Source: Rhodobacteraceae bacterium HLUCCA12 (GTDB lineage Bacteria; Pseudomonadota; Alphaproteobacteria; Rhodobacterales; Rhodobacteraceae). Taken from it: 64,000 nucleotides of DNA. The notes below the pieces were generated by a model. The model was given only the letters and a program-made list of their open reading frames with translations. It did not search any database and had not been told where the DNA came from. The stretch is taken from contig LJSV01000011.1 in assembly GCA_001314715.1 (NCBI GenBank), positions 48,313 to 112,312 on the forward strand, read 5' to 3'. Positions 1 through 14,055 of this stretch are shown here, one piece after another. Numbering within the stretch: the first letter of the stretch is position 1; every line of letters starts with the position of its first letter. Position numbers and translations under genes: made by a program.

Positions 1-409
1 GCGGGCAGCCTTGCCGCCCCTTGCCGCCCCTGCGTCATGCCGGTCTCCCATGTCTGCAAGGGCGGTTCGGTAGCCGCGCGCCCTGCGCCTGTCAAGCTTT
101 GGCCGCCGCATCCGGGACGGGCTATGGCATGCCCGCGCGATACTGCTAGGATGCGGGCGACACAATCGCGAGACGTCGATGCCCATGCCATCCGACACGC
201 CCGCAGGCCCGTTGATCCGGTCGCTGTCCATCACGGCGGCGACCAGGATCGGCGAACCTTGCGCAGGTTCGCGCCGTCGCGATGACCGCGTGTTCTGGGC
301 AAGAAATCAAACGCCGCGCGGAACACCCGCGACGACTGGCGCGTTGTGCCCTGGGCGGTTCGTGCCCATATGCTTGATCTGACACCAATCGCAGGAACCG
401 CCCCGACCC
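1..409. other. Leading intergenic stretch without a supported gene
   Basis: I see no convincing gene in these 409 bases. The short open frames on both strands are arginine- and alanine-rich readings of GC-rich DNA, and the longest one on the minus strand runs antisense into the next gene. No rho-independent terminator or strong promoter stands out. The stretch may hold the promoter of the following gene or the end of a gene lying outside the window. Confidence 0.4.
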
Positions 410-1159
410 ATGAGTGCCGCCCGCCCCGCGCCCAGCCCGAGCGATGTTCTGGTCGGCTCGTATAACGTCCACAAGGGCGTGGGCAGCGACATGCGCCGCG
501 ATCCCGACCGCATCATCGAAGTGCTGCGCGAGATCGGCGGCGACATCGTTGCGCTGCAAGAGGTCGATCGCCGCTTTGGCGATCGCAAGGGGGTATTGGA
601 CCTTGAGCAGCTGAATCAGGCGACGGGCCTTTCGCCGGTGGGGCTGGGCGGGCGCCTGGGGCGGCTGGCGCATGGCTGGCACGGCAACCTCTTGCTGTTT
701 CGCAATGCCGAGGTCGAAGCGGTGCGTGCCATCACCCTGCCGGGGCTGGAGCCGCGCGGCGCCATCGTCGCCGATCTACGGCTGGGCGGGCATCCGTTGC
801 GGGTGATCGCCGCGCATCTGGGCCTGTTGCACCAGTCGCGGCTGATGCAGGCCCGCCGTCTTGCTGCCGAGATCGAGACCGATGACGGGCGCCCGACGCT
901 GCTGATGGGTGACATGAACGAATGGCGGATCGGGACCAACTGTTCGCTGATGCCGCTGCGCAAGGGGCTGCGCGCGGTCAAGCGCTCGGCCGAGTTGAGC
1001 GTGCCGAGCTTTCCCGCCCGGATGCCGGTCCTGCCGCTTGACCGGATCATCGTTGGCGACGGTGCCGAACTGATCGAGGTTTCGCCGCACCGCTCCCGGC
1101 TGGCGCGAACGGCCTCGGATCATCTGCCGGTCAAGGCCCGGCTGCGGTTCCTGCCATGA
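410..1159 (+). CDS. Endonuclease/exonuclease/phosphatase family protein
   Basis: This 249-residue protein has the metal-dependent EEP (DNase I-like) fold seen in AP endonucleases, sphingomyelinases and inositol phosphatases. Visible motifs in order are SYNVHKG near residue 17, the metal-binding glutamate in ALQEVD (E51), HLG near 136, GDMNEW near 167 and the C-terminal SDHLPV. There is no signal peptide, so it is probably cytoplasmic. Its stop overlaps the start of the phospholipase D-like gene by ATGA, so the two are translationally coupled. The pairing suggests phosphodiester or phospholipid turnover, but the substrate cannot be told from sequence. Confidence 0.85.
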   Translation: MSAARPAPSPSDVLVGSYNVHKGVGSDMRRDPDRIIEVLREIGGDIVALQEVDRRFGDRKGVLDLEQLNQATGLSPVGLGGRLGRLAHGWHGNLLLFRNAEVEAVRAITLPGLEPRGAIVADLRLGGHPLRVIAAHLGLLHQSRLMQARRLAAEIETDDGRPTLLMGDMNEWRIGTNCSLMPLRKGLRAVKRSAELSVPSFPARMPVLPLDRIIVGDGAELIEVSPHRSRLARTASDHLPVKARLRFLP

Positions 1160-2745
1160 TCGACTGGCTGATCTGGATCGCGGGCCTTGGGGTGCTGCTG
1201 GTGCTGGGCACGGCGCTGGCGCTGTGGTCCTATGGCCGCTTTGCCCGCCGGGCGCTGGGTGTGCCCTCGCAGGCGATCGGGCCGGGCACGGATGCGCCGC
1301 TGGACCGGGCGATCGCCCCGCTGGAAGAGGCGCATCCGGAACAGACCGGGGCGATGTTCGTCTTTGATGCGCATGAGGCCTTTGCCCTGCGCGAGCGCAT
1401 CACCCGCATGGCCCGGCGCAGCATCGATGTGCAGTATTACATCTGGAGCGATGACATGACCGGGCGGCTGCTGGCGCTGGCGCTTCTGGATGCCGCCGAT
1501 CGCGGGGTTCGCGTGCGGATGCTGCTGGATGATGTCAACGTGCTGGGCCGCGATCCGCTTTATCTGGCGCTGGACCGGCACCCGCGCGTGTCGGTGCGCC
1601 TGTTCAACCCGATCCGAACGCGCGAGCGGTCGATGCGGCGCGGGGTCGAGCTGTTCTTCAACCTCTTGCGCTATAACCGGCGGATGCATGGCAAGGCCTG
1701 GATCGCCGATGGCCGGCTGGCCGTGGTGGGCGGGCGCAACGTCGGCGATGTGGATTTCGGCGCCGCCGCCGGGCGAAAACGCAACAATGACGATCTGGAC
1801 ATGCTGCTGGCCGGGCCGGCGGTGCTGCGTGCGGCCGAAATCTTCGATGCGTTCTGGAACGCCCGGCTGGCGCTGCCGATCCGGGCGCTGTGGCAAAAGC
1901 GGCGCACCAGCCTGTCCCGGCTGCGGGCGCGTCTGGCGCGCGATGGTCACGGCGAGGTTGTGCGCGAATTTCGCGACCGGGTCGCGATCGCTCTGCGCGC
2001 GCGCGGGTGGCCGCGGGCCGAAGGCGACGAGGGCGACGAGGGCGACGAAACCCGCCAGTTGCCGCTGGGCGCGTTGCGCTGGTCCGCCCGGACCCGGCTG
2101 GTCGCAGACCCGCCGGATAAGGCGCTGGGAAGTGGTCAGGGCGATTGGCTGCCCGATGCGCTGATGCCGCTGCTGGAACGCGCGCAGCACTCGTTGCGGC
2201 TGATGACGCCCTATCTGGTGCCGGGCTCGGGCGGCATGGCGACGCTGTCGCGGCTGGCCGGGCGCGGTGTGCGCGTCGAGATCGTCACCAATGCGCTGGC
2301 CGTCAACGATCATGTCGTGGTGCACGGCGCCTATCGCTGGTATCGCAAGGGCCTGCTGGCCACCGGGGTGCGGCTTTTCGAATTCGCCGCCCGCCGCGGC
2401 CATGGCCCCTGGCCCGCGCGTCCGCGCCCTATGCTGCACGGCAAGGCGCTGATCGTCGACGGCAAGATCGGGTTCGCGGGATCGTTCAACTTTGACCTGC
2501 GTTCGCGGTTTCTGAACACCGAAATGGGCGTGATCTTCGACGAGACCGCGCTGCTGGCCGAACTCGACGACCGGTTCGACCGATCGGTCGCGCCGGATCG
2601 GGCCTTCGCGCTGGCCCTGGCCGACAAGCGGGTCTCGTGGCGGCGCGGCGACGAGCCGCCCACCGATATCGAACCCGACAGCACCCCGACGCGGCGGCTG
2701 GTGTCGTTCATCGTCGGGCATCTGCCGATCCACAACTGGCTGTAA
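1156..2745 (+). CDS. Phospholipase D family protein (cardiolipin synthase-like)
   Basis: This 529-residue protein begins with a membrane segment (about residues 4-25) and carries two HKD catalytic motifs, HGKAWIAD near residue 178 and HGKALIVD near 428, each followed by a GG/GS-x-N element. Two HKD motifs plus an N-terminal anchor fit cardiolipin synthases and related transphosphatidylases of the inner membrane. An acidic EGDEGDEGDE stretch lies between the two halves. It overlaps the preceding EEP gene by four bases. It could instead be a PLD-family hydrolase; the motifs do not separate the two. Confidence 0.85.
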   Translation: MIDWLIWIAGLGVLLVLGTALALWSYGRFARRALGVPSQAIGPGTDAPLDRAIAPLEEAHPEQTGAMFVFDAHEAFALRERITRMARRSIDVQYYIWSDDMTGRLLALALLDAADRGVRVRMLLDDVNVLGRDPLYLALDRHPRVSVRLFNPIRTRERSMRRGVELFFNLLRYNRRMHGKAWIADGRLAVVGGRNVGDVDFGAAAGRKRNNDDLDMLLAGPAVLRAAEIFDAFWNARLALPIRALWQKRRTSLSRLRARLARDGHGEVVREFRDRVAIALRARGWPRAEGDEGDEGDETRQLPLGALRWSARTRLVADPPDKALGSGQGDWLPDALMPLLERAQHSLRLMTPYLVPGSGGMATLSRLAGRGVRVEIVTNALAVNDHVVVHGAYRWYRKGLLATGVRLFEFAARRGHGPWPARPRPMLHGKALIVDGKIGFAGSFNFDLRSRFLNTEMGVIFDETALLAELDDRFDRSVAPDRAFALALADKRVSWRRGDEPPTDIEPDSTPTRRLVSFIVGHLPIHNWL

Positions 2746-2823
2746 GGCGCGCAAGGCGCAAAATTTCTGCGCTTGCACAGTGGTCAGGAAAGCCTATCCT
2801 GCGCGCCAGCTGGAGTGCGCGAC

Positions 2824-5397
<2,574 letters not shown>

Positions 5398-5730
5398 AAC
5401 CGGGTCCCAGGGCACAAGAGCGTTTGTTCACAATGTCTTGACAGTTGCGCTGCGGGCGGTTGGCGGCGTGTTCGTGGGCTCAGGCGTGTTCGTGGGCTCA
5501 CAAGCCGGCGAAAGGCGCACCGTGACGAATGGGCGCAGGGCGGGATGCGCCAGTCTGGCGGCGTAACAACTGGACGAATCCACAAAATTCGCGTAACTGG
5601 CGTCGATCAAGCGGCCTTCTTTTCCTGGGAAAGGGTGCCGCGTGGAAACAATAGGACGAAGGCCGCGCAGAACGCGACCGAACCGGACCGCCGCTGGTAG
5701 GCTTGATGCTGCCGCTGGCTGACGCAGAGG
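5398..5730. other. Intergenic region with an 18-bp tandem duplication
   Basis: No gene is supported here. The region holds two adjacent copies of an 18-bp unit at 5465-5500 and probably the promoter of the cell wall hydrolase gene. No hairpin followed by a T-run is seen after the PPDK-like gene. Confidence 0.5.
5465..5500. repeat. Two perfect tandem copies of an 18-bp unit
   Basis: GGCGTGTTCGTGGGCTCA occurs at 5465-5482 and again at 5483-5500 with no mismatch. It lies between two genes, about 65 bp after the PPDK-like stop codon. It may be slippage-generated or a duplicated binding site. Confidence 0.9.
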
Positions 5731-6402
5731 ATGGACGGTATGGGACATGGTATTCGCAAGGCCCCCTTTGGGGCGCTTTCGGCATTTCTCGTGATGGCAC
5801 TGGTGGCGGTTCAGCCCGCCACGGCCGAGGTCAGGGTGCAGCAGGGGCTGATGATGGCGCTTGATACCGAGCGCGAGGCCATTCGCCGCGTTCCCGCAAG
5901 CCTGATCGTTCGCTCGTCCGAGGCCCAGGAGGCCCTGGCCGCGCGCCGGCTTGAGCGTGCCTGGCTGATGCAGCAGCCCGTAACCCTGGGCGAGGATCGC
6001 CAGTTCCAGTGCTTGCAGGAGGCGATCTATCACGAGGCGCGTGGCGAGACCATCGCGGGCCAGTTCGCGGTGGCCGAGGTGATCTTGAACCGGGTCGATC
6101 TGCCAAGCTTTCCCGACAGCGTCTGCGACGTGGTGCATCAGAACGCCAATCGGCGCAATGCCTGCCAGTTCAGCTATGCTTGCAATGGACGCTCGCGCAC
6201 GATGGCCGAAACCGGCGCGCGCGAGCTTGCCGGACGCATCGCGCAGTTGATGCTGTCGGGCACGCCGCGCGAGTTGACCGATGGTGCCACCCATTTCCAC
6301 ACCACCGCCGTGCGCCCGGTCTGGTCGCGCCGTTTTGCGCAAACTGCGCAGATCGGCACGCATCTGTTCTATCGCGCGCCGGTGCAGCTTTCCAGCAACT
6401 GA
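5731..6402 (+). CDS. Secreted cell wall hydrolase, SleB/Hydrolase_2 family
   Basis: This 223-residue protein starts with a signal peptide or anchor (hydrophobic stretch about residues 12-30, ending near ATAE). The catalytic domain carries EAIYHEARGE, AVAEVILNRV and a cysteine-containing CQFSYACNG segment, typical of SleB-like peptidoglycan hydrolases. Such enzymes cut peptidoglycan in the periplasm during envelope remodelling. The start is supported by the purine-rich CAGAGG just upstream of ATG 5731. It is a single gene facing the oppositely oriented hydrolase downstream. Confidence 0.85.
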   Translation: MDGMGHGIRKAPFGALSAFLVMALVAVQPATAEVRVQQGLMMALDTEREAIRRVPASLIVRSSEAQEALAARRLERAWLMQQPVTLGEDRQFQCLQEAIYHEARGETIAGQFAVAEVILNRVDLPSFPDSVCDVVHQNANRRNACQFSYACNGRSRTMAETGARELAGRIAQLMLSGTPRELTDGATHFHTTAVRPVWSRRFAQTAQIGTHLFYRAPVQLSSN

Positions 6403-6457
6403 TGGGCGCGCGCGCCGTATTCGGTCGGCGCAGCGCCCGGTCATGGCGTCCAAGGGG

Positions 6458-7117
6458 TCAGCGGTTGGTTTCGGTCAACCGCCGGCGAACGTATTCGGTG
6501 ACATGCCCGATCATGGGCTGCATATGCGCCTCTTCGTCGCGGAAGAAGTGATCGGCGCCTTCGATCTCGGTGTGGGTAATGGTGATGCCCTTCTGCTCGT
6601 GCAGCTTGTTCACCAGGGTATGCGTGTCCTTGGGCGGCGCGATCCGGTCGGCGGTGCCGTTGATGATCAGCCCCGAGGCCGGGCAGGGCGCAAGGAAGCT
6701 GAAATCATAGCGCGCGGCATCCGGCGCCACCGAGATGAAGCCGGTGATGTCGGGGCGGCGCATCAAGAGTTGCATGCCGATCCAGGCCCCGAAGCTGAAA
6801 CCGGCGACCCAGCAATGCCGGGTATTCTGGTTCATTGCCTGCAAGTAATCCAGCGCGGCCGCGGCATCGGCCAGTTCGCCGTCGCCACCACTGTATTCGC
6901 CCTGGCTGCGCCCGACGCCGCGGAAGTTGAACCGCAGCACCGAAAAGCCCAGACCGTGAAAGGCGTAATGCAGGTTATACACCACCTTGTTGTTCATCGT
7001 GCCGCCAAATTGCGGATGGGGATGTAGGATGATGGCAATCGGCGCGTCCCGCGTGGGCTGGGGGTGATAGCGCCCCTCCAGTCGTCCTTCGGGTCCAGGG
7101 AAAATCACTTCGGGCAT
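6458..7117 (-). CDS. Alpha/beta hydrolase (dienelactone hydrolase-like)
   Basis: This 219-residue single-domain alpha/beta hydrolase has a HPHPQFGG oxyanion-side loop, the nucleophile elbow GFSFGAW, the acid in NGTADRIAPP and the histidine in GADHFF, so the triad is complete. This subgroup is widespread and mostly uncharacterised; the substrate is unknown. It is transcribed divergently from the suf operon, and the 205-bp gap between them contains the iron-responsive promoter. Confidence 0.85.
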   Translation of the reverse strand: MPEVIFPGPEGRLEGRYHPQPTRDAPIAIILHPHPQFGGTMNNKVVYNLHYAFHGLGFSVLRFNFRGVGRSQGEYSGGDGELADAAAALDYLQAMNQNTRHCWVAGFSFGAWIGMQLLMRRPDITGFISVAPDAARYDFSFLAPCPASGLIINGTADRIAPPKDTHTLVNKLHEQKGITITHTEIEGADHFFRDEEAHMQPMIGHVTEYVRRRLTETNR

Positions 7118-7166
7118 CGGGCAACCTTTGCGGGATCGGCAGGTGGCAGGCTTTCCGGCTTCAATC

Positions 7167-7204
7167 TTGACTCTTGTAGTCGGGCAACCTAGAACAATTC
7201 TAAA
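7167..7204 (+). promoter_or_regulatory. suf operon promoter with an Irr iron control element
   Basis: A -35-like TTGACT (7167-7172) is followed after 17 bp by TAGAAC (7190-7195) as a -10. The -10 lies inside the palindrome TAGAACAATTCTA (7190-7202), extended as CCTAGAACAATTCTAAA (7188-7204). This matches the iron control element described for Irr in alphaproteobacteria (TTAGAA-n3-TTCTAA type). Overlap with the -10 predicts repression by Irr under iron limitation or haem control. The stretch TTGACTCTTGTAGTCGGGC just upstream may also be an IscR or iron-Rhodo-box site; that part rests on memory of the motif and is less sure. Confidence 0.65.
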
Positions 7205-7322
7205 CTTTCGGCGTTGCGGACCTTGGCGGAGCCGGCGCGCGCGGGATAGCAGTTAAGCAACCCCCGTTCGCGCGTCAATGTGTTTATCTTGCGCGTATGC
7301 GCCACCTTTCGAGGATACGGAC

Positions 7323-7787
7323 ATGAAACTTTCGACCAAGGGGCGCTATGCCATGGTTGCAATGGTCGATCTGGCGCTGATTCTGAGACAGCAGGACGGG
7401 CGACACGTTTCGTTGTCCGAGATCGCGCGGCGCCAGGATGTATCGCTGGCCTATCTGGAGCAACTGTTCGTCAAGCTGCGCCGGGCCGGGCTGGTTGAAT
7501 CGGTGCGCGGCCCCGGCGGCGGGTATCGTCTTGCCCGCCCGGCCGAGGACATTCGCATCGCCGAGGTGCTGGAGGCGGTCGAGGAATCCGTATCCGCCAT
7601 GGAAAAGGGCGCGGGGGCCTCGGGTGCGATGTCGGGCAGCCAGGCGCAATCCATGACCAACCGGCTTTGGGAAAGCCTGTCGGCGCAGGTCTATGTCTTT
7701 TTGCACCAGACCACGCTGGCCGAGGTGGCGGGCAACGGCCTCAAGCCCTGCCCGGCGGTTCCGGGGCTGTTTCGGGTCACGGCATGA
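7323..7787 (+). CDS. iscR: Rrf2-family Fe-S regulator IscR
   Basis: This 154-residue protein has the Rrf2 winged helix-turn-helix (MKLSTKGRYA start, residues 27-60 HTH, RGPGGGY wing). It heads the suf operon, as expected of IscR, which senses Fe-S cluster status and represses or activates Fe-S genes. The three-cysteine cluster ligation motif of gamma-proteobacterial IscR is absent; the only cysteine is at about residue 143 near the C-terminus. A single-cysteine IscR is known from Rhodobacter sphaeroides, so this is a family trait and not decay. Its stop overlaps the next start (ATGA). Confidence 0.9.
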   Translation: MKLSTKGRYAMVAMVDLALILRQQDGRHVSLSEIARRQDVSLAYLEQLFVKLRRAGLVESVRGPGGGYRLARPAEDIRIAEVLEAVEESVSAMEKGAGASGAMSGSQAQSMTNRLWESLSAQVYVFLHQTTLAEVAGNGLKPCPAVPGLFRVTA

Positions 7788-8830
7788 GCGAACGCCTCTA
7801 TCTGGACTGGAACGCGTCGGCCCCGCTGCGCGGCGAGGCGCGCGCGGCGATGATCGCGGCGATGGATCTGACCGGCAATGCCAGCTCGATCCACGCCGAG
7901 GGGCGCGCGGTGCGCGGCCTGATCGAGCGCGCGCGCGCTCAGGTCGCCACCGCGCTGGGCGCCGACGGTGCCGATATCGTTTTTACCTCGGGCGCGACCG
8001 AGGCGGCGGCACTGGCCTGCGCCGGACGCGGCCTGCAGTGCGGCGCGATCGAACATGACGCGGTTGCGGCCTGGTGCGTCGACGATCTGCCGGTCGATGC
8101 GCGGGGACGCGTCGCAGTCTGCGATCCCGGTGCGACGGCGCTGCAACTGGCCAATTCGGAAACCGGCATCGTGCAGGATCTGCCCGAAGGGCTGGCGGTG
8201 TCGGACCTGACGCAGGGGTTCGGCAAGCTGCCGGTTGCGTTCAACTGGCTGGGTTGCGCCATGGGCCTTGTGTCGGCGCACAAGCTGGGCGGACCCAAGG
8301 GGATTGGCGCGCTGATCTTGCGGCGGGGGCTGGATGTCAGCGCCCGCATTCGCGGCGGCGGGCAGGAAATGGGGCGCCGCGCGGGCACCGAGAACGTGAT
8401 CGGCATCGCCGGTTTCGGCGCCGCCGCCGAGGCCGCGGCGCGCGATCTGGCAGACGGTGTCTGGGATCGGGTTGCGGAAATTAGAAATATTCTAGAACAG
8501 GCACTGGAAGCCGATTGTCCAGGGATTATCTCAGTCGGAAAGGGCCAGCCGCGCCTGCCGAACACGCTGTGCCTGCTTGCGCCCGGATGGAAGGGCGAAA
8601 CGCAGGTCATGACGCTGGACTTGGCGGGGTTTGCGGTCTCGGCGGGTTCGGCCTGCTCGTCGGGCAAGGTGGCGGCCAGCCGTGTGCTGCGGGCCATGGG
8701 CCTTGACGATGCGGCGGCGGGATCGGCGCTTCGGGTGTCGATCGGGCCGGATATCGCGCGCGAGGATGCCTTGCGCTTCGCGCAGGCTTATGCGGCCGCA
8801 TGGAAGCGGGCGCGGGCGCGGATGAAGTGA
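7784..8830 (+). CDS. Cysteine desulfurase, group I NifS/IscS-like
   Basis: This 348-residue PLP enzyme removes sulfur from cysteine for Fe-S assembly. The PLP-binding lysine is in SAHKLGGPKG (K167) and the active-site cysteine in GSACSSGK (C291), which identifies group I. It is shorter than typical IscS (about 400 residues). Coupled by ATGA to iscR and followed by sufB, it is the first of two desulfurases in this operon; the second, SufS, closes it. Confidence 0.88.
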   Translation: MSERLYLDWNASAPLRGEARAAMIAAMDLTGNASSIHAEGRAVRGLIERARAQVATALGADGADIVFTSGATEAAALACAGRGLQCGAIEHDAVAAWCVDDLPVDARGRVAVCDPGATALQLANSETGIVQDLPEGLAVSDLTQGFGKLPVAFNWLGCAMGLVSAHKLGGPKGIGALILRRGLDVSARIRGGGQEMGRRAGTENVIGIAGFGAAAEAAARDLADGVWDRVAEIRNILEQALEADCPGIISVGKGQPRLPNTLCLLAPGWKGETQVMTLDLAGFAVSAGSACSSGKVAASRVLRAMGLDDAAAGSALRVSIGPDIAREDALRFAQAYAAAWKRARARMK

Positions 8831-8869
8831 ATGAATTGCGGGCCCAGGCCCGCCGGACAGAACGGGAAA

Positions 8870-10398
<1,529 letters not shown>

Positions 10399-10402
<4 letters not shown>

Positions 10403-10629
10403 TCGGGCAAGCCATTGAAACGCTTTATGCCGACATTGTTCGTGGCTGGCACAGGGCCGGGACGCGGTCGCTGCTGACGGGCAGCCTGGCTGCGCTGGGC
10501 CTGCTGACGCCGGCGATCATCGCACTGGCCTTCGTGGTGCCGCCGGCCGCGGTCGCGGCGGTTGTCGCGCCGCTTCAGCTGGGGGCGTCGCTGGCCATCG
10601 CCGGACGGTTGGAGGGGCGCGCGCAATGA
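10399..10629 (+). CDS. Small membrane protein in the suf operon
   Basis: This 76-residue protein has one long hydrophobic stretch (about residues 29-60) consistent with one or two membrane helices. It overlaps sufB by ATGA and the next small gene by ATGA, so it is part of the operon. No named family is recognised. Small membrane proteins of unknown role are common between suf genes in Rhodobacterales. Confidence 0.65.
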
Positions 10630-10823
10630 GCATGAAAACGGCCTTGGGCCAGACCTGGCGTCAGGCGCTGTTGTTCGGCCTTGTCTTCGTGGCGATCGGT
10701 TTCGGGCTCGATGCCATGCTGGGCCGCAGTGTCGATCTGGCGATGCGGGCGACCACGATCATCATCGCCTCTGGGATCTACTGGCTGGCGACGGCCTGGA
10801 TGCTGACGCGCCGGCAGGGGTGA
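10626..10823 (+). CDS. Small two-helix membrane protein in the suf operon
   Basis: This 65-residue protein has two hydrophobic segments (about residues 15-31 and 43-58) and a basic C-terminus. It overlaps the preceding gene by ATGA. Function unknown; its place suggests co-expression with Fe-S genes. Confidence 0.6.
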   Translation: MSMKTALGQTWRQALLFGLVFVAIGFGLDAMLGRSVDLAMRATTIIIASGIYWLATAWMLTRRQG

Positions 10824-10869
10824 AAGTCGCCATGAAAGCCAAACATCTGACGTCGGAAAGGGCGTGCGA

Positions 10870-11064
10870 ATGAACTGGAAATGGCTGCTGACCGGCGCCG
10901 AGCCGCGTATGCGCTACGGGCTTCTGGTGGCGATCGGGGTCGTGGTGATGATGACCCTGACCTATTCGATCTGGGCGCCCGGCGGGCGGGGCATGGCGGC
11001 CTTTGCCGCCATCGCCGCGGTCATCATCAGTCACATTTCTGCGAAACTGATCATGAAGAAGTAG
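10870..11064 (+). CDS. Small membrane protein in the suf operon
   Basis: This 64-residue protein has two hydrophobic helices (about residues 16-34 and 42-58) and ends with IMKK. The ATG at 10870 is preferred to the GTG six bases upstream. The stop TAG directly abuts the ATG of the pyruvyl transferase-like gene. It is the third tiny membrane gene in a row; the three share no obvious sequence similarity. Confidence 0.6.
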   Translation: MNWKWLLTGAEPRMRYGLLVAIGVVVMMTLTYSIWAPGGRGMAAFAAIAAVIISHISAKLIMKK

Positions 11065-11913
11065 ATGTCCATGGCAGACGCACGCGACACGGGCCATAGC
11101 CCCCCGCTCAAGCTATACTGGTGGCGCGCACGACCGAATTTCGGCGACGCGATCAACCGCAGGATCGTCGCCCAGGAAACGGGTCGGCGGGTCGAGTGGG
11201 CGCCGCCAGAATCCGCCGACATGTTGGCAATCGGCAGCGTGCTGGGGTTTGAGGGAACGATCCGCAGGCTACGGGGGCCAATGGCGCAGCATCCGCTGAT
11301 CTGGGGTTCGGGCTTCTTGTCCGATCCAGGGGACGCGCCAGTGGGAATCCGGGTCGGAATGCGGTGTCTGGCGGTTCGTGGCCCGTTGACTGCCGCGTGC
11401 CTGCCGGGTTTTGCAGGCGTTTATGGCGATGCGGGTTTGTTGTGCCCACGCTTATTGCCGTTTGACGGTCCGCGCGCTGGGATCGCCTATGTGCCGCACC
11501 ACGCACAATGGAAAAAACCCGCGAAGCTGGAGGCCCTTCAGCGCGAAGGGTTGCGCATCATCGATGTCCGTCAGAGTGACCCGTGGGATGTCGTGGCCCA
11601 GATTGCGCGGTGCGAGATCGTGCTTTCGGCCAGCCTGCATGGACTGGTGGTGGCCGATGCCTATGGTGTTCCCAATATCTGGGTGGCAACCAACGACTGG
11701 ATGGCAACTGAAGGTGCATTCAAGTTCCGCGATTATTTTGCTTCGGTCGGGCGCAAGGATGACCCGGCTGCCACCTTGGACGAGGCCCTGAGGCTGGCGG
11801 CGCAGGGCGCTATAGGTTTTGACTGCGCCGCCGGCGTGGCGCGGGCCCAAGAGGATCTGACGTCGGTGCTGGCGGAAGCGTTCCCCGCCGTGCTCGGGAC
11901 AATGGAAAGTTGA
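11065..11913 (+). CDS. Polysaccharide pyruvyl transferase-family protein
   Basis: This 282-residue protein matches the polysaccharide pyruvyl transferase fold: KLYWWRARPNFGDAIN at the N-terminus, GSVLGF, IWGSGF, VRGPLT, DAGLL, YVPHH and the C-terminal LSASLHGLVVADAYGVPN signature. Members add pyruvate ketals to cell-surface sugars. It sits between sufB and sufC, an odd place for a glycan enzyme, with its start abutting the preceding membrane gene. It may be a passenger in the operon or share a need for iron- or stress-responsive expression. Confidence 0.75.
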   Translation: MSMADARDTGHSPPLKLYWWRARPNFGDAINRRIVAQETGRRVEWAPPESADMLAIGSVLGFEGTIRRLRGPMAQHPLIWGSGFLSDPGDAPVGIRVGMRCLAVRGPLTAACLPGFAGVYGDAGLLCPRLLPFDGPRAGIAYVPHHAQWKKPAKLEALQREGLRIIDVRQSDPWDVVAQIARCEIVLSASLHGLVVADAYGVPNIWVATNDWMATEGAFKFRDYFASVGRKDDPAATLDEALRLAAQGAIGFDCAAGVARAQEDLTSVLAEAFPAVLGTMES

Positions 11914-11955
11914 GCCGGCCATGAATGGCCGAGCCAAGAGAGGAAATGAGGAAAA

Positions 11956-12710
<755 letters not shown>

Positions 12711-12714
<4 letters not shown>

Positions 12715-14030
12715 GCGCCCCGGCCGTTGCGAAAACCCGCGCGGCCCGGCGCGAGGCGAAACTCGCCGCCACCGCCGCGCGGCTGGAAAATCACCCGCTG
12801 CCCCAGGGCGGCGGCTGGCTGGGCCGTGCCCGTGTCGCGGCGCTGGCCCGGCTCAAGGGTATGGGTCTGCCCGAACGGCGCGACGAATACTGGCGCTTCA
12901 CCAACCCGGCGCGGCTTGCCGACGATGCGGTGACGCCCGCGGCGTTGTTCGATGCCAGCGACGAGGTCGACGAATTCGACGGTATCGACCGGCTGAAGCT
13001 GGTGTTCGTCGATGGTGTCTTCGATGCGCAGGCCTCGGACGATCTGGCGCTTGAGGGGATCGAGATCGCCCGCCTGGCCGAGGCCGGCGGCAGGGACATC
13101 CACTGGGCGCAAGACCTGTACGGCGCGCTTGAGGCCGAAGGCCAGTCACCGGTCGAACGCCCGCTGGCCGCACGCAATTCGGCCTATGCCCGCGATGGCG
13201 TGCTGATCCGTGTTTCGGCCAAGCCGTCGAAACCGGTTTCGCTGATCTATCGGCGCAGCAGCCCCGAGGGCGCGGCGGTGCTGCACCATGTGATCCGGCT
13301 GGAGCCGGGGGCCGAGCTGACGCTGCTGGAAAACGGCCCGGCCGCCGCGCGCTATTCGATCGACATCGAGGCCTGCATCGCCGATGGCGCCGCGCTGCAT
13401 CATGTGCGGGCGCAGGGCCGCGACCATGAGCGCAGCGGCATCACCCATGTCTTTGCGCGTCTTGGCGAGGGATCGGTGTTCAAGTCCTTCACCCTGTCGG
13501 CCAACGGCGCGGTGCTGCGCAACGAGGCGGTGGTCTGGCTGAACGGCAAGGGCGGTTCGGCCCATATCGCCGGTGCGGCGATGGGCGACGGCGCGTTTCA
13601 CCATGATGACACCGTTTTCGTCACCCATGCCGCGCCGGATTGCGAAAGCCGTCAGGTGTTCAAGAAGGTGCTGCGCAACGGTGCGGTGGGGGTGTTCCAG
13701 GGCAAGATCCTGGTTGATCAGATCGCCCAGTTGACCGATGGCTACCAGATCAGCCAGTCGCTGCTGCTGGATGAGACCAGCCAGTTCCTGGCCAAGCCTG
13801 AGCTGGAAATCTATGCCGATGACGTGAAATGCTCGCATGGCTCCACCTCGGGCGAAATCGACGCCGATCAGCTGTTCTATCTGCGCGCGCGCGGCCTGCC
13901 GCTGGACGATGCGCAGGGCCTGCTGGTGCTGGCCTTCCTGGCCGAGGCGCTGGAAGAGATCGACAGCAACGAACTGGCCGACGACATGCGCCATCGCCTT
14001 GAAGGCTGGGTCAACCGCCACCGGCGCTGA
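12711..14030 (+). CDS. sufD: Fe-S assembly protein SufD
   Basis: This 439-residue protein is the SufB paralogue that completes the SufBC2D scaffold. Conserved features include RRDEYWRFTNP, a beta-helix core, FKKVLRNGAVGVFQGKI and the C-terminal KCSHGSTSGEIDADQLFYLRARG. It overlaps sufC by four bases, and YIP1-like genes follow at 26 bp. Confidence 0.95.
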
Positions 14031-14055
14031 CCGGACCACAGCAACAGGGGCAAGC

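Noticed and set aside
1120..2778. 552-codon minus-strand frame
   Set aside because: Antisense of the phospholipase D gene, rich in Gln, Arg, His and Pro with no domain.
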